Shown: positions 21,074 to 32,238 of the stretch, piece by piece
Numbering within the stretch: position 1 is the stretch's first letter
Layout: every line of letters begins with the position of its first letter
Assembly: GCA_000711775.1 (NCBI GenBank)
Contig: ARYC01017436.1
Location: 1-64,000, forward strand
From: Oxytricha trifallax
Taxonomy: Eukaryota > Ciliophora > Spirotrichea > Sporadotrichida > Oxytrichidae
Reading direction: 5' to 3'
Length of the DNA: 64,000 nt
The notes under the pieces: model-generated
The model's input: the letters and a program-made list of their open reading frames with translations, nothing else
Databases searched by the model: none
Told to the model about the DNA's origin: nothing
Made by a program: the position numbers and the translations under genes

Positions 21074-24000
21074 TTTAGGGTTTGATTCAGTAAAAAAGTA
21101 CATTTCTAGAGCAGTTTAGTAAATAGATTAGCCAGAATAAGTTGTTTCTATACCTAATTCTTGAAGTTATTTAGAATAACACCAGAAACCGTATAAAGTA
21201 TGTGACTTACCAGCATATTTATTACTCAGTTATAGAAAAAGATCAAGCTTTAATTTAGACTCTCTGTAAAAGAACAAATCTCAGGTTGATAGATATCAGT
21301 AGAAGTCTTAAATCTCAAAATTTGCTGACATTTAACAACACTATCAAGAGGTTCCTTTATAAAACTTGTTTGAGACAACTAAGCATTTTAACTATTTCAA
21401 GTAAATAAGTGATGAGAAGTCGTTGAGTCTTAGTGATAGTTATGAAGATTCTATCGAGAAATATGATTATCCAAAATAATTATAAGAAGATTTTTCAATT
21501 AACACAAAACATTAATCACTTAAGAACTAAAAGGAAGCATCTTAAGCTTTATACATTTCTAGATAAAGTAGTGATAATGAATAGTCTTTTCGTCAACCAA
21601 TTAAATAAAACAATAATCTTTTTAAACTACAGACATGCAATCCTATTAATAGATATCACACAAATCAGCCTTTAAATTTAAATTTCTTGAAATCAAGAAA
21701 TCCCTTGACAAATGACCTTTAGAAGGAATCTATAAACAAAAGGTTGAATTAACAATAGTAACATTCATATGTAAAAGGTAATATTGACCATAATTCAGAA
21801 TTATACTAGTTCTTAGAGTCTAGTTTTGAAAAACAAAATGCCAAAAACAAAGTATAACCTTTAGAGGGGTAAATTTCCTCACTCCCCCTGAATTTCCTTA
21901 AAACAATAAAATCTATAATATACATTAATTCATAATAAAAACATTTTAGTTTAATGTCAAGATTCAAATTTATTCATTAAAAATATATATTTATTGTAAA
22001 TACTTAACACATATTATTTTTATCAATAATATATGCTTATTTGATTAAAAGTTTGAAATTTTATGATCATAAAACAAAATACTGGATGTTAAAATGTTAA
22101 TTACTATAATTTAATTGATAATATAGAATTCTAGAAATGAAATAAAAATTACATTTTTTGTGTGGGGGCAGGAAACTTCCCCTTCAAAACTTCTTACCTT
22201 AATTATTATATAACTTAGAACCAAAACTCAATCAAAACTAAGCTTAGTTAGAGCGAGAAATTTGAAGAAGATAAAGAGGATTTTAATTAAATTTCAAATA
22301 TCTGTAAGAATTAAGCTCAAGGTATAGATCTATACTCCTCAAATATATCAAGAAATTTAAATAATAACAGAAGTATAATTCAAAAAGATTTAGCTCATCA
22401 GAAAGATTATTATGGAGATGTAGATATTCAACGTAATTTAATTAATAGGTATTACTAATCTAGTTTTGCTCAAAGATAATAGGAACATGATAATGAGAAG
22501 AAGCTTTAAGATTATAGTTTTTAGGAAGAAAGTTATCAAATTAATTAGATTAAATAAGAGAAATCATAAGAATTCAGTACTAAATGTCCATGTGGTATTG
22601 ATTGGTATAATCAAAACCCCAAAACCCCTTAGGGAGGTTTATAAATGCTTTATTTTATAGGGTATAATTGGGCTCTTATTGTGTTTAGTGGACAAAATGT
22701 AGGTTTTATGTGAATTTAATAAACATTTAATGAGTATTGTGTTATTAATTTAAAAAAAAGTTATCTTTTTATCTTTTGAATATGCTCTCTCTAATGAGTC
22801 AAGGATATTATCTAATGTTTATTGAGAATAGTTTGAAGCTCTTACGATTATCATATCTACAATGCTTTTAATTTTTTTGCAGATATCTTCTTTCTTTATG
22901 TGCTTTTATGCCAAACTTATTGATTGCTTTTCATGATTAGTACCAAAGTAAGACATACTTTCCATATTACTTTCTAATATTATTGCAGCTACTGCCAAAA
23001 TATCACATTAGACGAAACCTTTTATCCATTCTCTCTTATTGGGAAGTATCCTGGAGTCCCAAGTACCTAAGCTAAAGTAACGTTCTCTTTTCTTAGAGTT
23101 CTATAGAAAAAAAATTACAACTACTTTTAATGGGCAGAGATTCTGCATTAAATTTTCAGGTTTCAAATGTCTATGAATATATACCAAGTTCATACAATTT
23201 CTTGACACCCTTTGTCATATCTGAAAGTATATCTTTTAAATAATCGGGGAATTTATTATGAAAGAGATATTCTCTCAAAATCATTTCAAATTCTTGAGTC
23301 TTAGTGCGATAAAACCATAGCTTAATATTACACCATCTAAGTTAAGCGAATTCTTGCAATCTTTCCTTTAGGCTTCTCTAAGAATCATGCATTCATTAGC
23401 AAGCTCGTTCTAATACTGTTGGTTCTTAAGGAGATAATTGAAGGGATGCACCTTGAATTCATTATCATCAATTACAATAAGATTTGCTTTAACAGGCACG
23501 TTTATAATCAAGTAGTTTCTATAAGTGCTGAGATCAACTGCATTTAATGATTGTATATTCATAGATTTCGCTTATAAGCATGCTAAAATTGTACTACCTG
23601 CTGGTTAATTCATCGATTCATATTGCTTCTGCCAATAGTGTTTCTCCTGCTACTTTCTTTATTTTTCAAGAGTATTAGATTTTCTTTTAGTTGGTATTAG
23701 TTTTTAGTCTCTTAATCTTCAATCGAAAACTCGTTGATGTGAATGCTTTTTCATATGCCTATTAATTTTAGCTGAGTTAGAAAATGATTTCATGCATATC
23801 ATGCACTAATTCCTACCATCTACCTTATCATGCTTGAAATAGATTTTGGCTTTGCCAGAGTGTACTTCTTTTAGGTGTATCTTCAAGCTTTGTTCTATTG
23901 AGAAAAGATTCTAGCAGTCTTCACATTAATAAATTTTTATCTTTTCGATTGGTTGCTGTTTTTTTAGCTCCTCGACATAATATATTTAAGTTTAAACCCT

Positions 24001-27000
24001 TATCTATACACTCTCCCTCTGGTTTAATACTTCTATGATAAAACTCTGCTTCAAATTCAGGGGCTCTTAGATGTACCTTCCTCTCAACATAAATAATTTC
24101 AGCCTTTTTAGTTGGGCCAAAGTTTATCTATGATTATCCTGTTCCAAGAGAGATTACTTTACGATTTAAGTTAGCCGCTATTTTTAAATTCAAATAAAAA
24201 TTACTATTATAAAGCTCTAATAACCTAACTAGTTATTATTATTCTGTAAAATACCTTCAATAACAATAATGGTTGATTTTGAGTTTTAAGATATCATATT
24301 ATGCTTAGTTTATGACTATACTTTTTAAATTTCATGCTAAATATTTTTAATATTGGTACCAAATTAGAAAAAATTCAGTTCAGTACTGGTACAAATTAGT
24401 TTTGAACCATTTTGAAACATTTCCATTAAAAACTCATTAGATTAAAAGTAGGTTCTAATTAAGTTTTGGTACTAATTAAAATTAAACGGATTTAGTGCCA
24501 ATACTAATTAAATTTAAACAAATTTAGTGCTAATTGGATGGAACTAAATTAATAGAAATAGAGATCCATCTCTAAAGTTTGTTACAGCTTCTGCAACTTT
24601 CTCCACATATCACTACCAAATTGATTTTTTATAAGATGTCCATATTTATGAGTAAGTTTTTATACAGTAGGGTCAAGAAGTCTATAAATTAAAGTTAGAA
24701 ATTCATTAATAGAAAAAGGAACAAAGATAAAAGGTATAAGTACTGTAATGAAGAGGGTTGAGGCTCAAGAAATGATCTCAAGATTTAGAATCAAAGAGGA
24801 TCTTTTTCGATACTTCACTCAGCATGGTAAAATTACAATGTTTATCTTAACAAATTCTCTAATGAGTTTATTACTTACAACCATAGAAGGCACCAAAATA
24901 TCATTCTTAAAAGATATACTATTTGATGAGAAGAAAGCCTTTAAAAACAAAAAGATTAAGTTGATAGAGACTTCAAACAACCCAGAGAATTCTGTCACCA
25001 ATCTCTACGAGGATCCATTTAAAGATGAAGAATTTTCCTTCCTACCAAGAAAAAACTCTCTAACAGTTTCCAGAATGAAGTTTCTTCTTTAGTATTCAAA
25101 ACCCCAAAACCCCTGAAGTTGTTTGATTGAGTTTTTGATTGATGAAAGTAGACTATTAACGCATGCTTTATTAGGGTTTTAATAGGGTTTATGTAGGGGT
25201 TAATGGTTTAAATATCAGTTATTTAAGTGAGAATATGCGAGGTTTGGGATCAGTTTAGACAGTGAATATATAGATTTATTGTTTAAGTTGCGTTATGGAT
25301 GTATTGATTATAGTGATCAACTCAGACCTATTCTAAATTACACATCTATTGCAAGACTGCTCCATAAATCTCCTGCTACTGTTAGGTCACACTGTCTATT
25401 AGCATTGAATTTAAAGAGATAGCATCTTAATTCTAAGCCTAAAAGACCTTTAAAATTCTAGTAGCAGCATATCGATTATCTTATTAATGATAAGACTCTA
25501 AAATACTGGGTTCATTTCTCTCTGGCCTAGAGGGCTTTGATGTTTCATCGCCAATTTCCTGAGCTACACATCTCTGCATAATCCATAGCTAATATCTATA
25601 AAAAGAATGGTATATCTTACAAGACAGTCAATCGCATTAAGAGAGTGATCGACTTTAATGTTCCATTTTATAAGGATAATTTAAATTATATATTCGATTA
25701 AATGCAGAGGGCTTAAGAGCATAATATAAAGTTCATACATGCTGATGAGGCAGTATTCACGTTTAATACCTTTATATCGAGGTCATGGTATAAGAGGTAC
25801 AGCAACATAGAAGTTTATGATCAAAAGGTTAAGGTATAAACTCATGCAATCCTTGGTGGAATCAGTGAAGATAGTGGGCTTGAGACTTATGTTATCCACC
25901 CTCGCTCTATTAAGACTGAATAATATATTAAATTTTTGCAATAGCTAAGAGATAAGTATGCTGAATAAGAAATTATCCTGTTTGTTGATAACTTATCAGT
26001 TCATAAAACTAAAGACTCAAGGAGAGAATATGAAAGGCTAAACATAACACCTGTATTTAATGTTCCTTATAGCCCTCAATTCAATGGAATTGAACTATAT
26101 TGGGGCCTATTAAAAGGCCACTACAAGAAACTTCTGCTCTATCATCTGATACACGATCTGAAGATAGATACAGTAGATTTTATTAAGAGTGCTGCTAAAA
26201 GAGTCAGCGATGATAAAGCAAAAGTATGCGCAAGAGAAGGGAGATTTTGTGTTTATAAATAAGTTTTAGATTTAAACGAATGAATAAGTTCACATATTAA
26301 ATTTGCCCGTAAAGGGATTTGGCTTCTCTTTCTTTTCTTCCTCTTAAGGCTTGCTTGGGCCCATGTTTTTTCTCTTAGTGCCAGCTCCTGCATCTATGTT
26401 CATCTCTTCTGGCTTTTATAAATCTTTGAAGAGTCTCTTACTCAATTCATGCTTTACTTGAGACTTTCTCTCTCTGTTTAATTTGCTGCGCTCTTTCATC
26501 AAATATATAGCAGTACCAGGTTTTTCTATAAAGTTAGAAGTCTATGCTTACTTGAGATGAATGGATGCTTCTGGAGTTCCTACAGCCATGAGTCACTGAT
26601 TTTGATTCCCTGCTTCTCTTTCTCTTCAGGAGAGATGCTGTAGCGTTTCTTATGAGCTTCTTAAATTACTTCACTTAAGTACTCTGGTTTAAGAGTTCCA
26701 AGAACTCCAAAGAAGAAGTTTCTCTCTGGTAACTTATTTGAGAGTTGTAACTTTGATGGTAGGTACAGAGCAACATCTAGATCACTCATCGCATCATCAT
26801 AGAGATTTGTCACTGAGATTTCAGGGTAGTTAGGTATCTCAATCATCTTTATTTCATTGGTCTTAAAAGCTTTTTTCTCTTCACTTAGTAAGGCTTTTAA
26901 GAATGATATTTTTGTTCCTTCCTGAGTTGGCAAGAACAATCCAACTATGGTCAATATATTAGTATTTGATAAAAGCTTACCTTGCTATACCAAATATCTA

Positions 27001-30000
27001 TAGAGGTCCTCCTTACTTCGAAATTTTCCTATCAATTCTTGAGATTGTATTCTCTTCATTGCATCATTCATAGACTCCATCTTGCTTCCACTTTCTATAA
27101 ATGTTTATGAAATTTAAAACTATGGATATCCATTCTAAACTTACTAAAATTTTACTTCTAAATAAAGAGATCCAACTGGAGGTCAACCTGAATAAGATAG
27201 TAAGAGAAAGATGGAAGAACCTTCTCCAAGTTTCAAAGTTTGACTTCCATTTTTATCAAACTTTCTCCATTAAATTGCTCCTAATAATAATTAATTTAAT
27301 TAGGTGGTGCTCCTAATTTATTTAAAACTTAATTAGGTGGCTATATTAAAGTTCAAAACCGTATTAGGAGGTGCATTAAAAAAATTAAATTTTAAAATCT
27401 CCCCTCCTAAATTTACAAGAACAGCTTTAGGAGCACCACCTAACTTCACAAAACACATTTAGGTGCATTTTAATGAATAAAATGGATGAATTAGTTTATA
27501 AATTATCACTTAATCTAAGAAATATAAAACTAATGTCTCGTACTCTGTTCTCATTAAACCTCTCTAAACCTTTGAGAATATGCTCTTACTCTTGTATAAA
27601 GGTAGAATTTAAATAGCTTGTATAATTATTAATAGTATTTATAAAATGAGCGGTAACTTACTTAGAAAAGCGGCATTGCTTGGCATTAGCCAGCAAAAAC
27701 TTTCTTTCATGAATCAAAAGAAAATTGAGACTTGCGATGCCTCTACCTAGTACGAACCTGAAATTTTCTAACTTTAGGTCTCAGACTTTGAATAGCAATT
27801 CAGTTGTTAAATAGAAATGCAGAGCTAAGAAATTTAATGCGAAGTTCCAATGAAAATGGTTGAAGAGGAGGAAGAGAAAAAAGAAATAAAAGCATTACAT
27901 TTATGTGAGGAGTGTGAGAAGAACTTCACTTATAAATCTGCTCTTAAGCGTCATATCTTAGAGCAGCATTCTAACAAGCCCAAGCTCTATCTTAAGCATG
28001 ATAAGATAGATGGAAAATATTTCTGCCCTTACTGCAATAAATAATACAATCATTCAAGAGATCTAAAAGTTCATCTATAAAACCATCATGGCAAGAAGTT
28101 TGAAGTAATAGATCCAGAGACTGGTGAGGTCTTCCTTTAAAAAAGAAAGCCAAGAGACCCTTTAGAAACTTTGGAACAAAGAGTAAAGAAAGAAAATAAA
28201 CTTATTAAAGCAGTAAGAAACCTCCCAGCCTCAGAGATAGTAAAAATCACTCTTAAGATGCATGCACTTAAACTTCCAATATTGAATATAATTGACCTTA
28301 AAGAGTGTAAAGAAAGTTATCTTATCCTTGAGGATAAATTTGAGAAGAAAGTCATAACAGATAAGTAGTTCGCATACAAGATATATCCGTTCAACTACTT
28401 CAAATGCGATGACAAGTATCAAATGGAATTCGTAAATGAATACCAAGCACTTACGAAGTCAAGAGATAGATAGTGCAGATTTATAATAAAGCTCGATGCT
28501 ATTCTGCTTGCTCAAGATCATGTAGCTTTTCGTCTTCCTCTATACTAAATGACATTAAGAGACTACATTTAAGATTAAAGGATACCAAAGTAGTTACCTC
28601 TTATTCTTACAAATGTTTGCAAAGGCATTGAGGAGCTGCACACTCTTGGATATGTTCATAGAGATTTGAAGCCTGAGAATATAATGCTTGACTTTTCACC
28701 TCTCAGAGTAGTAATAATAGATTTCAATAGATCATAGAGAGTTGAAGCTTCAGGACTTGGCAACGTGTATGGTACTCCTGGATACTTTCCAGAAAGAGAG
28801 GACTGGAGAGATGGTGATATTAAGTGGGATATATGGGCTCTAGCAGCAATTATTTGTGAATGCGATATGGCAAGAAATGATTACTATAGCTGCAAAAGAG
28901 AGAAAGATTCAAAACAGAGAATACAGCAATATCTAGACTAGAATAAGATAAAAGGTAGAATGAAAGACATGGCTGAGTAGATAATTATTAAGCCTAATCA
29001 CAGAGCTGACCATACAATAGACTAAATTGTAAGTTGGATAGGAGAGATAAAGTTTAGAAAGCTGCCTCATGATGCTAAAGTACTGTTTGAGTGAATAATA
29101 AAAATAAAACACTTGCATTACACACTAATTTATATTACATTATAACCCTAAACCCCTACATAAACCCTATTAAAACCCTAATAAAGCATGCGTTAATAGT
29201 CTACTTTCATCAATCAAAAACTCAATCCAACAACTTCAGGGGTTTTGGGGTTTTGATTCTTGGTACTTTAAGAGCGAGTTATCTCAGAGAGATTATAAGA
29301 ACGCTATTCAATTTCTCCTGAGGATTAAAAGAAGCAAGGCATACTAATAAGCGAGACCTGGTGCTGAGCTTAAGAAGCATCCTTACCTCTGTAGTAAGGT
29401 TTGATTCATAACATTGCAGAGAAACCTGGAACTGGTATATTTAATGAAAGAGTATGCAAGGTTCAGAGAAAAAGAAAGTCACAGACAATTCCAAGCATGC
29501 CTTAAGAAGTGGAGAATAAAGAGAAGGCAAGCCCCTTTATAGGCCAATTTAATATGTGTATATATTCATTCGTTTATATCTAAAACTTATTTATTAGCAT
29601 TCATCCTTCCCTCTCTCGCATAAAATGTTGTCTTATCTATGATCACTCTCTTACATCTGCTTTGAATTAAGTCTACTGTATTGATGGTCAAGTCATGCAT
29701 AAGTTGATACAGCAGCAGCTTCTTGTTGTGAGCCTGGATTTAACTCCAGTAGAATTCAATTCCATTAAATCATGGACTATAAGGAACGTTGTATACAGGA
29801 ATTATGTTTAACTCTTCATAAGCTATCTTAGACTCCTTAGATTCATGAACTGACAAGTTATCAACAAGCAGAATGATCTCTTGATTGCAGCTTCTCTCTG
29901 AGCTTATGTAGTAACTCTATATACTACTCTAGCATAATAGAGCGAGAGAGAGAGTGAATAACATAACTCTCTAAGCCTGAATCTTAACTTACACTAGCTA

Positions 30001-31863
30001 AAATTTCATGGGTGACTACCTTACACTTTTAAATCATAGACTTCTATATTATCATACTTCTTATACCAAGATTTATTGATAAAAGTGTTGAAAGTAAACA
30101 CAGCTTCATCAGTGCGTATGAACTTAATGTTAATGTCAATAGCCCTCTGCATTTAATCATAGATATATATAGTTTAAATTATGGCTATAAAATGGCACTG
30201 TAAAATCAATCACTCTCTTCACTCTGTTGACAGTCTTGAAAGTAATACCATTTCGTCTATAAATACTAGCTATAGTCCAAGGAGAGATACGCATGTCAAG
30301 AAACCTGAGATGAAACATTACAGCTTGCTAGTCAAGAGGAAGTGTGTAATACTTTAAAGTTTTAGAGTCATAAGGGAGACAATATGGGTCTGAGCGAGCT
30401 TTAATTTTTTTACTGGATGTTTTCAAGTAGCAAAAATAAAAAGGCTAAACATCTAGCAGGCAGTGATACCTAACAGTTGAAGCACTCTTGTGTAAGAGCT
30501 TTGTTACTGCTGCATAAATCAGTACTGGTTTGACTTATACTCGTACCATACCTAAGCTTAAGCAGTAAATCTAAATATTTCTCATCATAAATAGACCCTA
30601 AATTTTGCTAATTTCTATTTCTCATTTTGCATATTGGCTTAGTTTCTATACTAACCCCAATAAGATCCCCAACTATACCCTAAAAATCAAATCACTTATA
30701 AATCTCATTAAGGGTTTTGGGTTTTGAATATATCATAATTTTATTACAACCAATAATTTTAAATTACTGAGTAAAATATTAAGTATAATTGTTCGAGCTG
30801 TATTGTTAAGTCATTTTGGAAGAATTTATCTTCTTCTTTAAAACTTTAAGATGATTCAAGGAATTCCCAATATGAAAGTAAATCATAAACTCATCAAATT
30901 AGATATAATTAGCAAGAATCTACTCCTCACAGAATTAATAATAAACATTAAGACTGTCATAATTATGTTTAAGAGTTTGACTCGTAGAAAGCTCAAAAGA
31001 AGAATGCTTCTTTCTCATTAAGATGTAAGGTCTAATAGAAATCACCAAGAAATCACAGTCAAAAGGGCAATAGTTTTAACTTTACCTCTCACAATACATA
31101 AAGACAAAAGATTATCAATAAGTATGAGTAGATTTAATAAAGTGCCCCTCAAAATCACAAAGAAGTTTAAAGAAACTTATTCCCTCGAGAAATAGATGAG
31201 AATTAAATTATATTACGTGATTCCTTAGAGTCGTCAAGTCAAGACCCAAGACAAGAAGAAAATATGAATTAATAATAAGTAATTGACGAAATTCGATAGA
31301 AGTTTAGTTCTATAAGAAATTATGCAAATTAGCTTAAACATCTTGATTTGATTAATAATTAATTGTAATCAGATAACCCCATCAATCCAAAAAACATAAA
31401 AGTGAAAAATTAGTAAAATAAACACATATACAACTTTGACACATAGATCTTTAATTTTAAATTTTATTTAAAATTCAAGTTTATTTAAATAATCAAGACA
31501 GAGCATTCATAGTAACCTTCAATCGACGAAGATATTTATCAAATTTAAAGAGAATATATTTAGCAAGAAATTGAATCATAAATTAATAGAAATCCTTCAA
31601 GAATGATTCCAGTTTCATAAACTCATCTTAACTAGACATAACATTAGCAAATACATCCAGAATTATGCAACTTTGATGTTGTTCAGTTCGCATATAGAGT
31701 ATAGTAGCAGCTCGATGAAATTGATTTATAATTATAGAATTTATAATTAGTGCCTTCTGTTATTCAACAAATATAATAGCAAGTCAAAAGCAATTCACAA
31801 AGAATATAAAGGCTTGAGAGGCAAGTTCCTTATCATAGAGGCAGTAGAGGAAACCCAGGCTGA
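21074..31863 (+). CDS. Unrecognised Q/N/S-rich gene split by a nested TBE pair
   Basis: MDS 1, about 21074-21910, is polar (KPYKVCDLPAYLLLSYRKRS, SLSLSDSYEDSIEKYDYP) with one internal TGA near 21165. An AT-rich IES of about 290 bp follows, then MDS 2, about 22205-22611 (KFEEDKEDFNQISN to KCPCGIDWYN). The TBE nest occupies 22612-30726 and the frame resumes at 30727 (ISQFYYNQQFQ, YNCSSCIVKSFWKN) and stays open to TGA 31861-31863 (ERQVPYHRGSRGNPG). Joining at the AAT duplication keeps the codon phase exactly. CPCG and CSSC could pair as a small metal-binding site formed only after removal of the transposons (inference). No family recognised; the start is uncertain. Confidence 0.7.
22790..24190 (-). 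pseudogene. Outer TBE: 57-kDa zinc-finger/kinase gene, decayed
   Basis: The minus strand shows two C2H2-like fingers (CEDCQNLFS, then HLKEVHSG; CMICMKSFSNSAKINRHMKK near 23790) and a kinase-type catalytic loop changed to HRHLKPEN near 23180. Several stops and frame breaks separate the pieces. The inner TBE carries the intact counterpart at 27646-29094. Confidence 0.8.
25235..26283 (+). CDS. TBE 42-kDa transposase (DDE, Tc1/mariner type)
   Basis: Cuts and joins element ends. The frame is open for about 340 codons to TGA 26281-26283. The catalytic triad is visible: Asp in HADEAVF (25744), Asp in ILFVDNLSVHK (25987), Glu in FNGIELYWG (26092). Spacing of the last two is 35 codons, matching DD34E Tc1/mariner enzymes. 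The N-terminal half (TSIARLLHKSPATVRSH and NGISYKTVNRIKR) resembles the helix-turn-helix DNA-binding part of this family. The oddity is the start: the nearest ATG (25235) is one base out of frame with FGISLDSEYIDLL, whereas the other TBE copies have an in-frame MRN start, so a small indel probably lies near 25240-25260. In Oxytricha TBE transposases are known to take part in genome rearrangement; whether this copy does is not shown. Confidence 0.92.
26290..27080 (-). CDS. TBE 22-kDa protein
   Basis: Accessory TBE gene of unknown function. Start MESMNDAMKRIQSQELIGKF at 27080; then SKEDLYRYLVQQGK, a hydrophobic patch (ILTIVGLFLP), TKISFLKALLSEEKKAF and RNFFFGVLGTLKPEYLSEVI. Near 26550 the frame would end early, but a 26-nt GT...AG insert at 26526-26551 joins HPFIS to KKPGTAIYLMKERSKL and a Lys/Glu-rich C-terminus ending at TGA 26290-26292. 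With the insert removed the product has about 254 residues, longer than a 22-kDa protein; without removal it would end near 195 residues. It is convergent with the transposase gene (6 bp between stops) and divergent from the 57-kDa gene. No known domain. Confidence 0.88.
26526..26551 (-). other. Putative 26-nt intron in the TBE 22-kDa gene
   Basis: Begins GTAAGC and ends TTTATAG on the minus strand. The same position in the other two TBEs (29394-29419 plus strand; 60205-60230 minus strand) also has exactly 26 nt beginning GTAAG and ending AG. In all three, removal moves the frame into ..KPGT... Confidence 0.78.
27300..27443. promoter_or_regulatory. Repeat-rich spacer between divergent TBE 22-kDa and 57-kDa genes
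   Basis: TTAGGTGGTGCTCCTAA at 27300-27316 is the exact reverse complement of 27427-27443. Between them TTAGGTGG and TTAGGAGGTGC variants recur. The outer coding edges are at 27080 and 27646. The decayed TBE at 59.2-62.8 kb has related TTAGGAGGTCC repeats at the same place (about 60950-61025). A shared regulatory region or protein-binding site is plausible but inferred. Confidence 0.55.
27646..29094 (+). CDS. TBE 57-kDa zinc-finger/protein-kinase-like protein
   Basis: Open for 482 codons (MSGNLLRKAALLG to KLPHDAKVLFE). Two C2H2 fingers come first: CEECEKNFTYKSALKRHIL (about 27907-27970) and CPYCNKQYNHSRDLKVHL (about 28024-28077). The C-terminal half looks like a protein kinase C-lobe: HRDLKPENIML (near 28660), VIIDFN in place of DFG (near 28713), a GTPGYFPERE activation-segment end (near 28770) and WDIWALAAIICE (near 28830). 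The Gly-rich loop and N-lobe Lys are not evident, and DFN replaces DFG, so activity is doubtful. The fusion is the known TBE layout; its role in transposition is unknown. This is the only copy in the window with an unbroken frame. Confidence 0.93.
29394..29419 (+). other. 26-nt GT...AG insert in the outer TBE 22-kDa gene
   Basis: Starts GTAAGG and ends TTGCAG; same length and same codon position as in the inner and 59-kb copies, although the bases between differ strongly. Confidence 0.75.
29566..30625 (-). pseudogene. Outer TBE: 42-kDa transposase gene, decayed
   Basis: Start MRNRNQQNLGSIYDEKYLDL at 30625, FVDNLSVHESKESK near 29845, and PYSP followed by TGA and FNGIEFYW near 29770, where the inner copy has a Gln codon. 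The first Asp region and the second half of the N-terminus are scrambled by stops and frame breaks. It ends at TGA 29566-29568. Confidence 0.85.
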
Positions 31864-32238
31864 TGAGCGATCGTAAATTATAACGAAATATAATTTAATA
31901 CCAAACCTTAGTATTGTCAAGATTTTTATTTTAGTTTCAAAGTAAATTAGTAATGATTATATTAAAATAAGTGTAATTTCTTAAGTTTTTGACCCATAAA
32001 CATCTCATAAGTTATTATTTTTAATTTAGAGTAATTATTATTTCAAGGATGATGCTATAATTTACTCATAAGACTATTATATTGTCATTATTATTTCTAT
32101 TTCTAGATATTATTTACCAATTTAATACCTTTTAGGTTTCTATTAGAATTTATGAAAGCTCACAGATATTCAATTTCGTGGTGCAATAGATTTGTTAATT
32201 AACAGAATTAAAACAAATTATAAAATAAACATTGATTG
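31864..32238. other. Intergenic, AT-rich
   Basis: About 375 bp between two plus-strand genes. No feature beyond A/T runs; it should hold the 3' end of one gene and the promoter of the next. Confidence 0.4.

Larger units (their letters stand above)
25097..29255. mobile_element. Inner TBE transposon, nearly whole, 4159 bp
   Basis: Inverted ends of about 115 bp, 25097-25210 and 29141-29255, begin CAAAACCCCAAAACCCCTGA and are almost identical to each other; they differ from the outer subfamily just inside the telomere-like repeats. ATT at 25094-25096 and 29256-29258 is the target duplication. It carries the full gene set: 42-kDa transposase (+), 22-kDa protein (-), 57-kDa zinc-finger/kinase protein (+). 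Similar ends and mostly open frames point to a recent insertion, younger than the element it landed in. Confidence 0.96.
24748..29565 (+). pseudogene. Outer TBE: 22-kDa gene, split by the inner TBE
   Basis: The first part, 24748-25096 (MKRVEAQEMISRFRIKEDLF; TKISFLKDILFDEKKAF), matches residues of the inner 22-kDa gene; the second part, 29256-29565 (LGTLRASYLREI; EKPGTGIF), continues it after the inner TBE. ATT at 25094-25096 and 29256-29258 is the target duplication. One extra T before the insertion site shifts the frame, so the copy was probably already decaying. The GT...AG insert at 29394-29419 matches that of the other copies. Confidence 0.85.
22612..30726. mobile_element. Outer TBE transposon, decayed, carrying a second TBE inside
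   Basis: Ends are CAAAACCCCAAAACCCC-like terminal repeats (left about 22612-22750, right about 30582-30726) of the same subfamily as the end at 1-147. AAT flanks it at 22609-22611 and 30727-30729. Without the insert it is near 4.0 kb, the usual TBE size. Gene order from the left: 57-kDa zinc-finger/kinase gene (-), 22-kDa gene (+), 42-kDa transposase gene (-), the standard TBE set in inverted orientation relative to the inner copy. All three frames are damaged. TBEs are Tc1/mariner-related DNA transposons of the germline, removed when the macronucleus develops. Confidence 0.95.

Noticed and set aside
24819-25001. Minus-strand open frame over the outer TBE 22-kDa gene
   Set aside because: It is the antisense of a recognised TBE gene.
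29765-29775. TGA inside the outer TBE transposase as evidence of recoding
   Set aside because: The inner copy has a Gln codon there; TAA to TGA is one transition in a gene that is decayed anyway.
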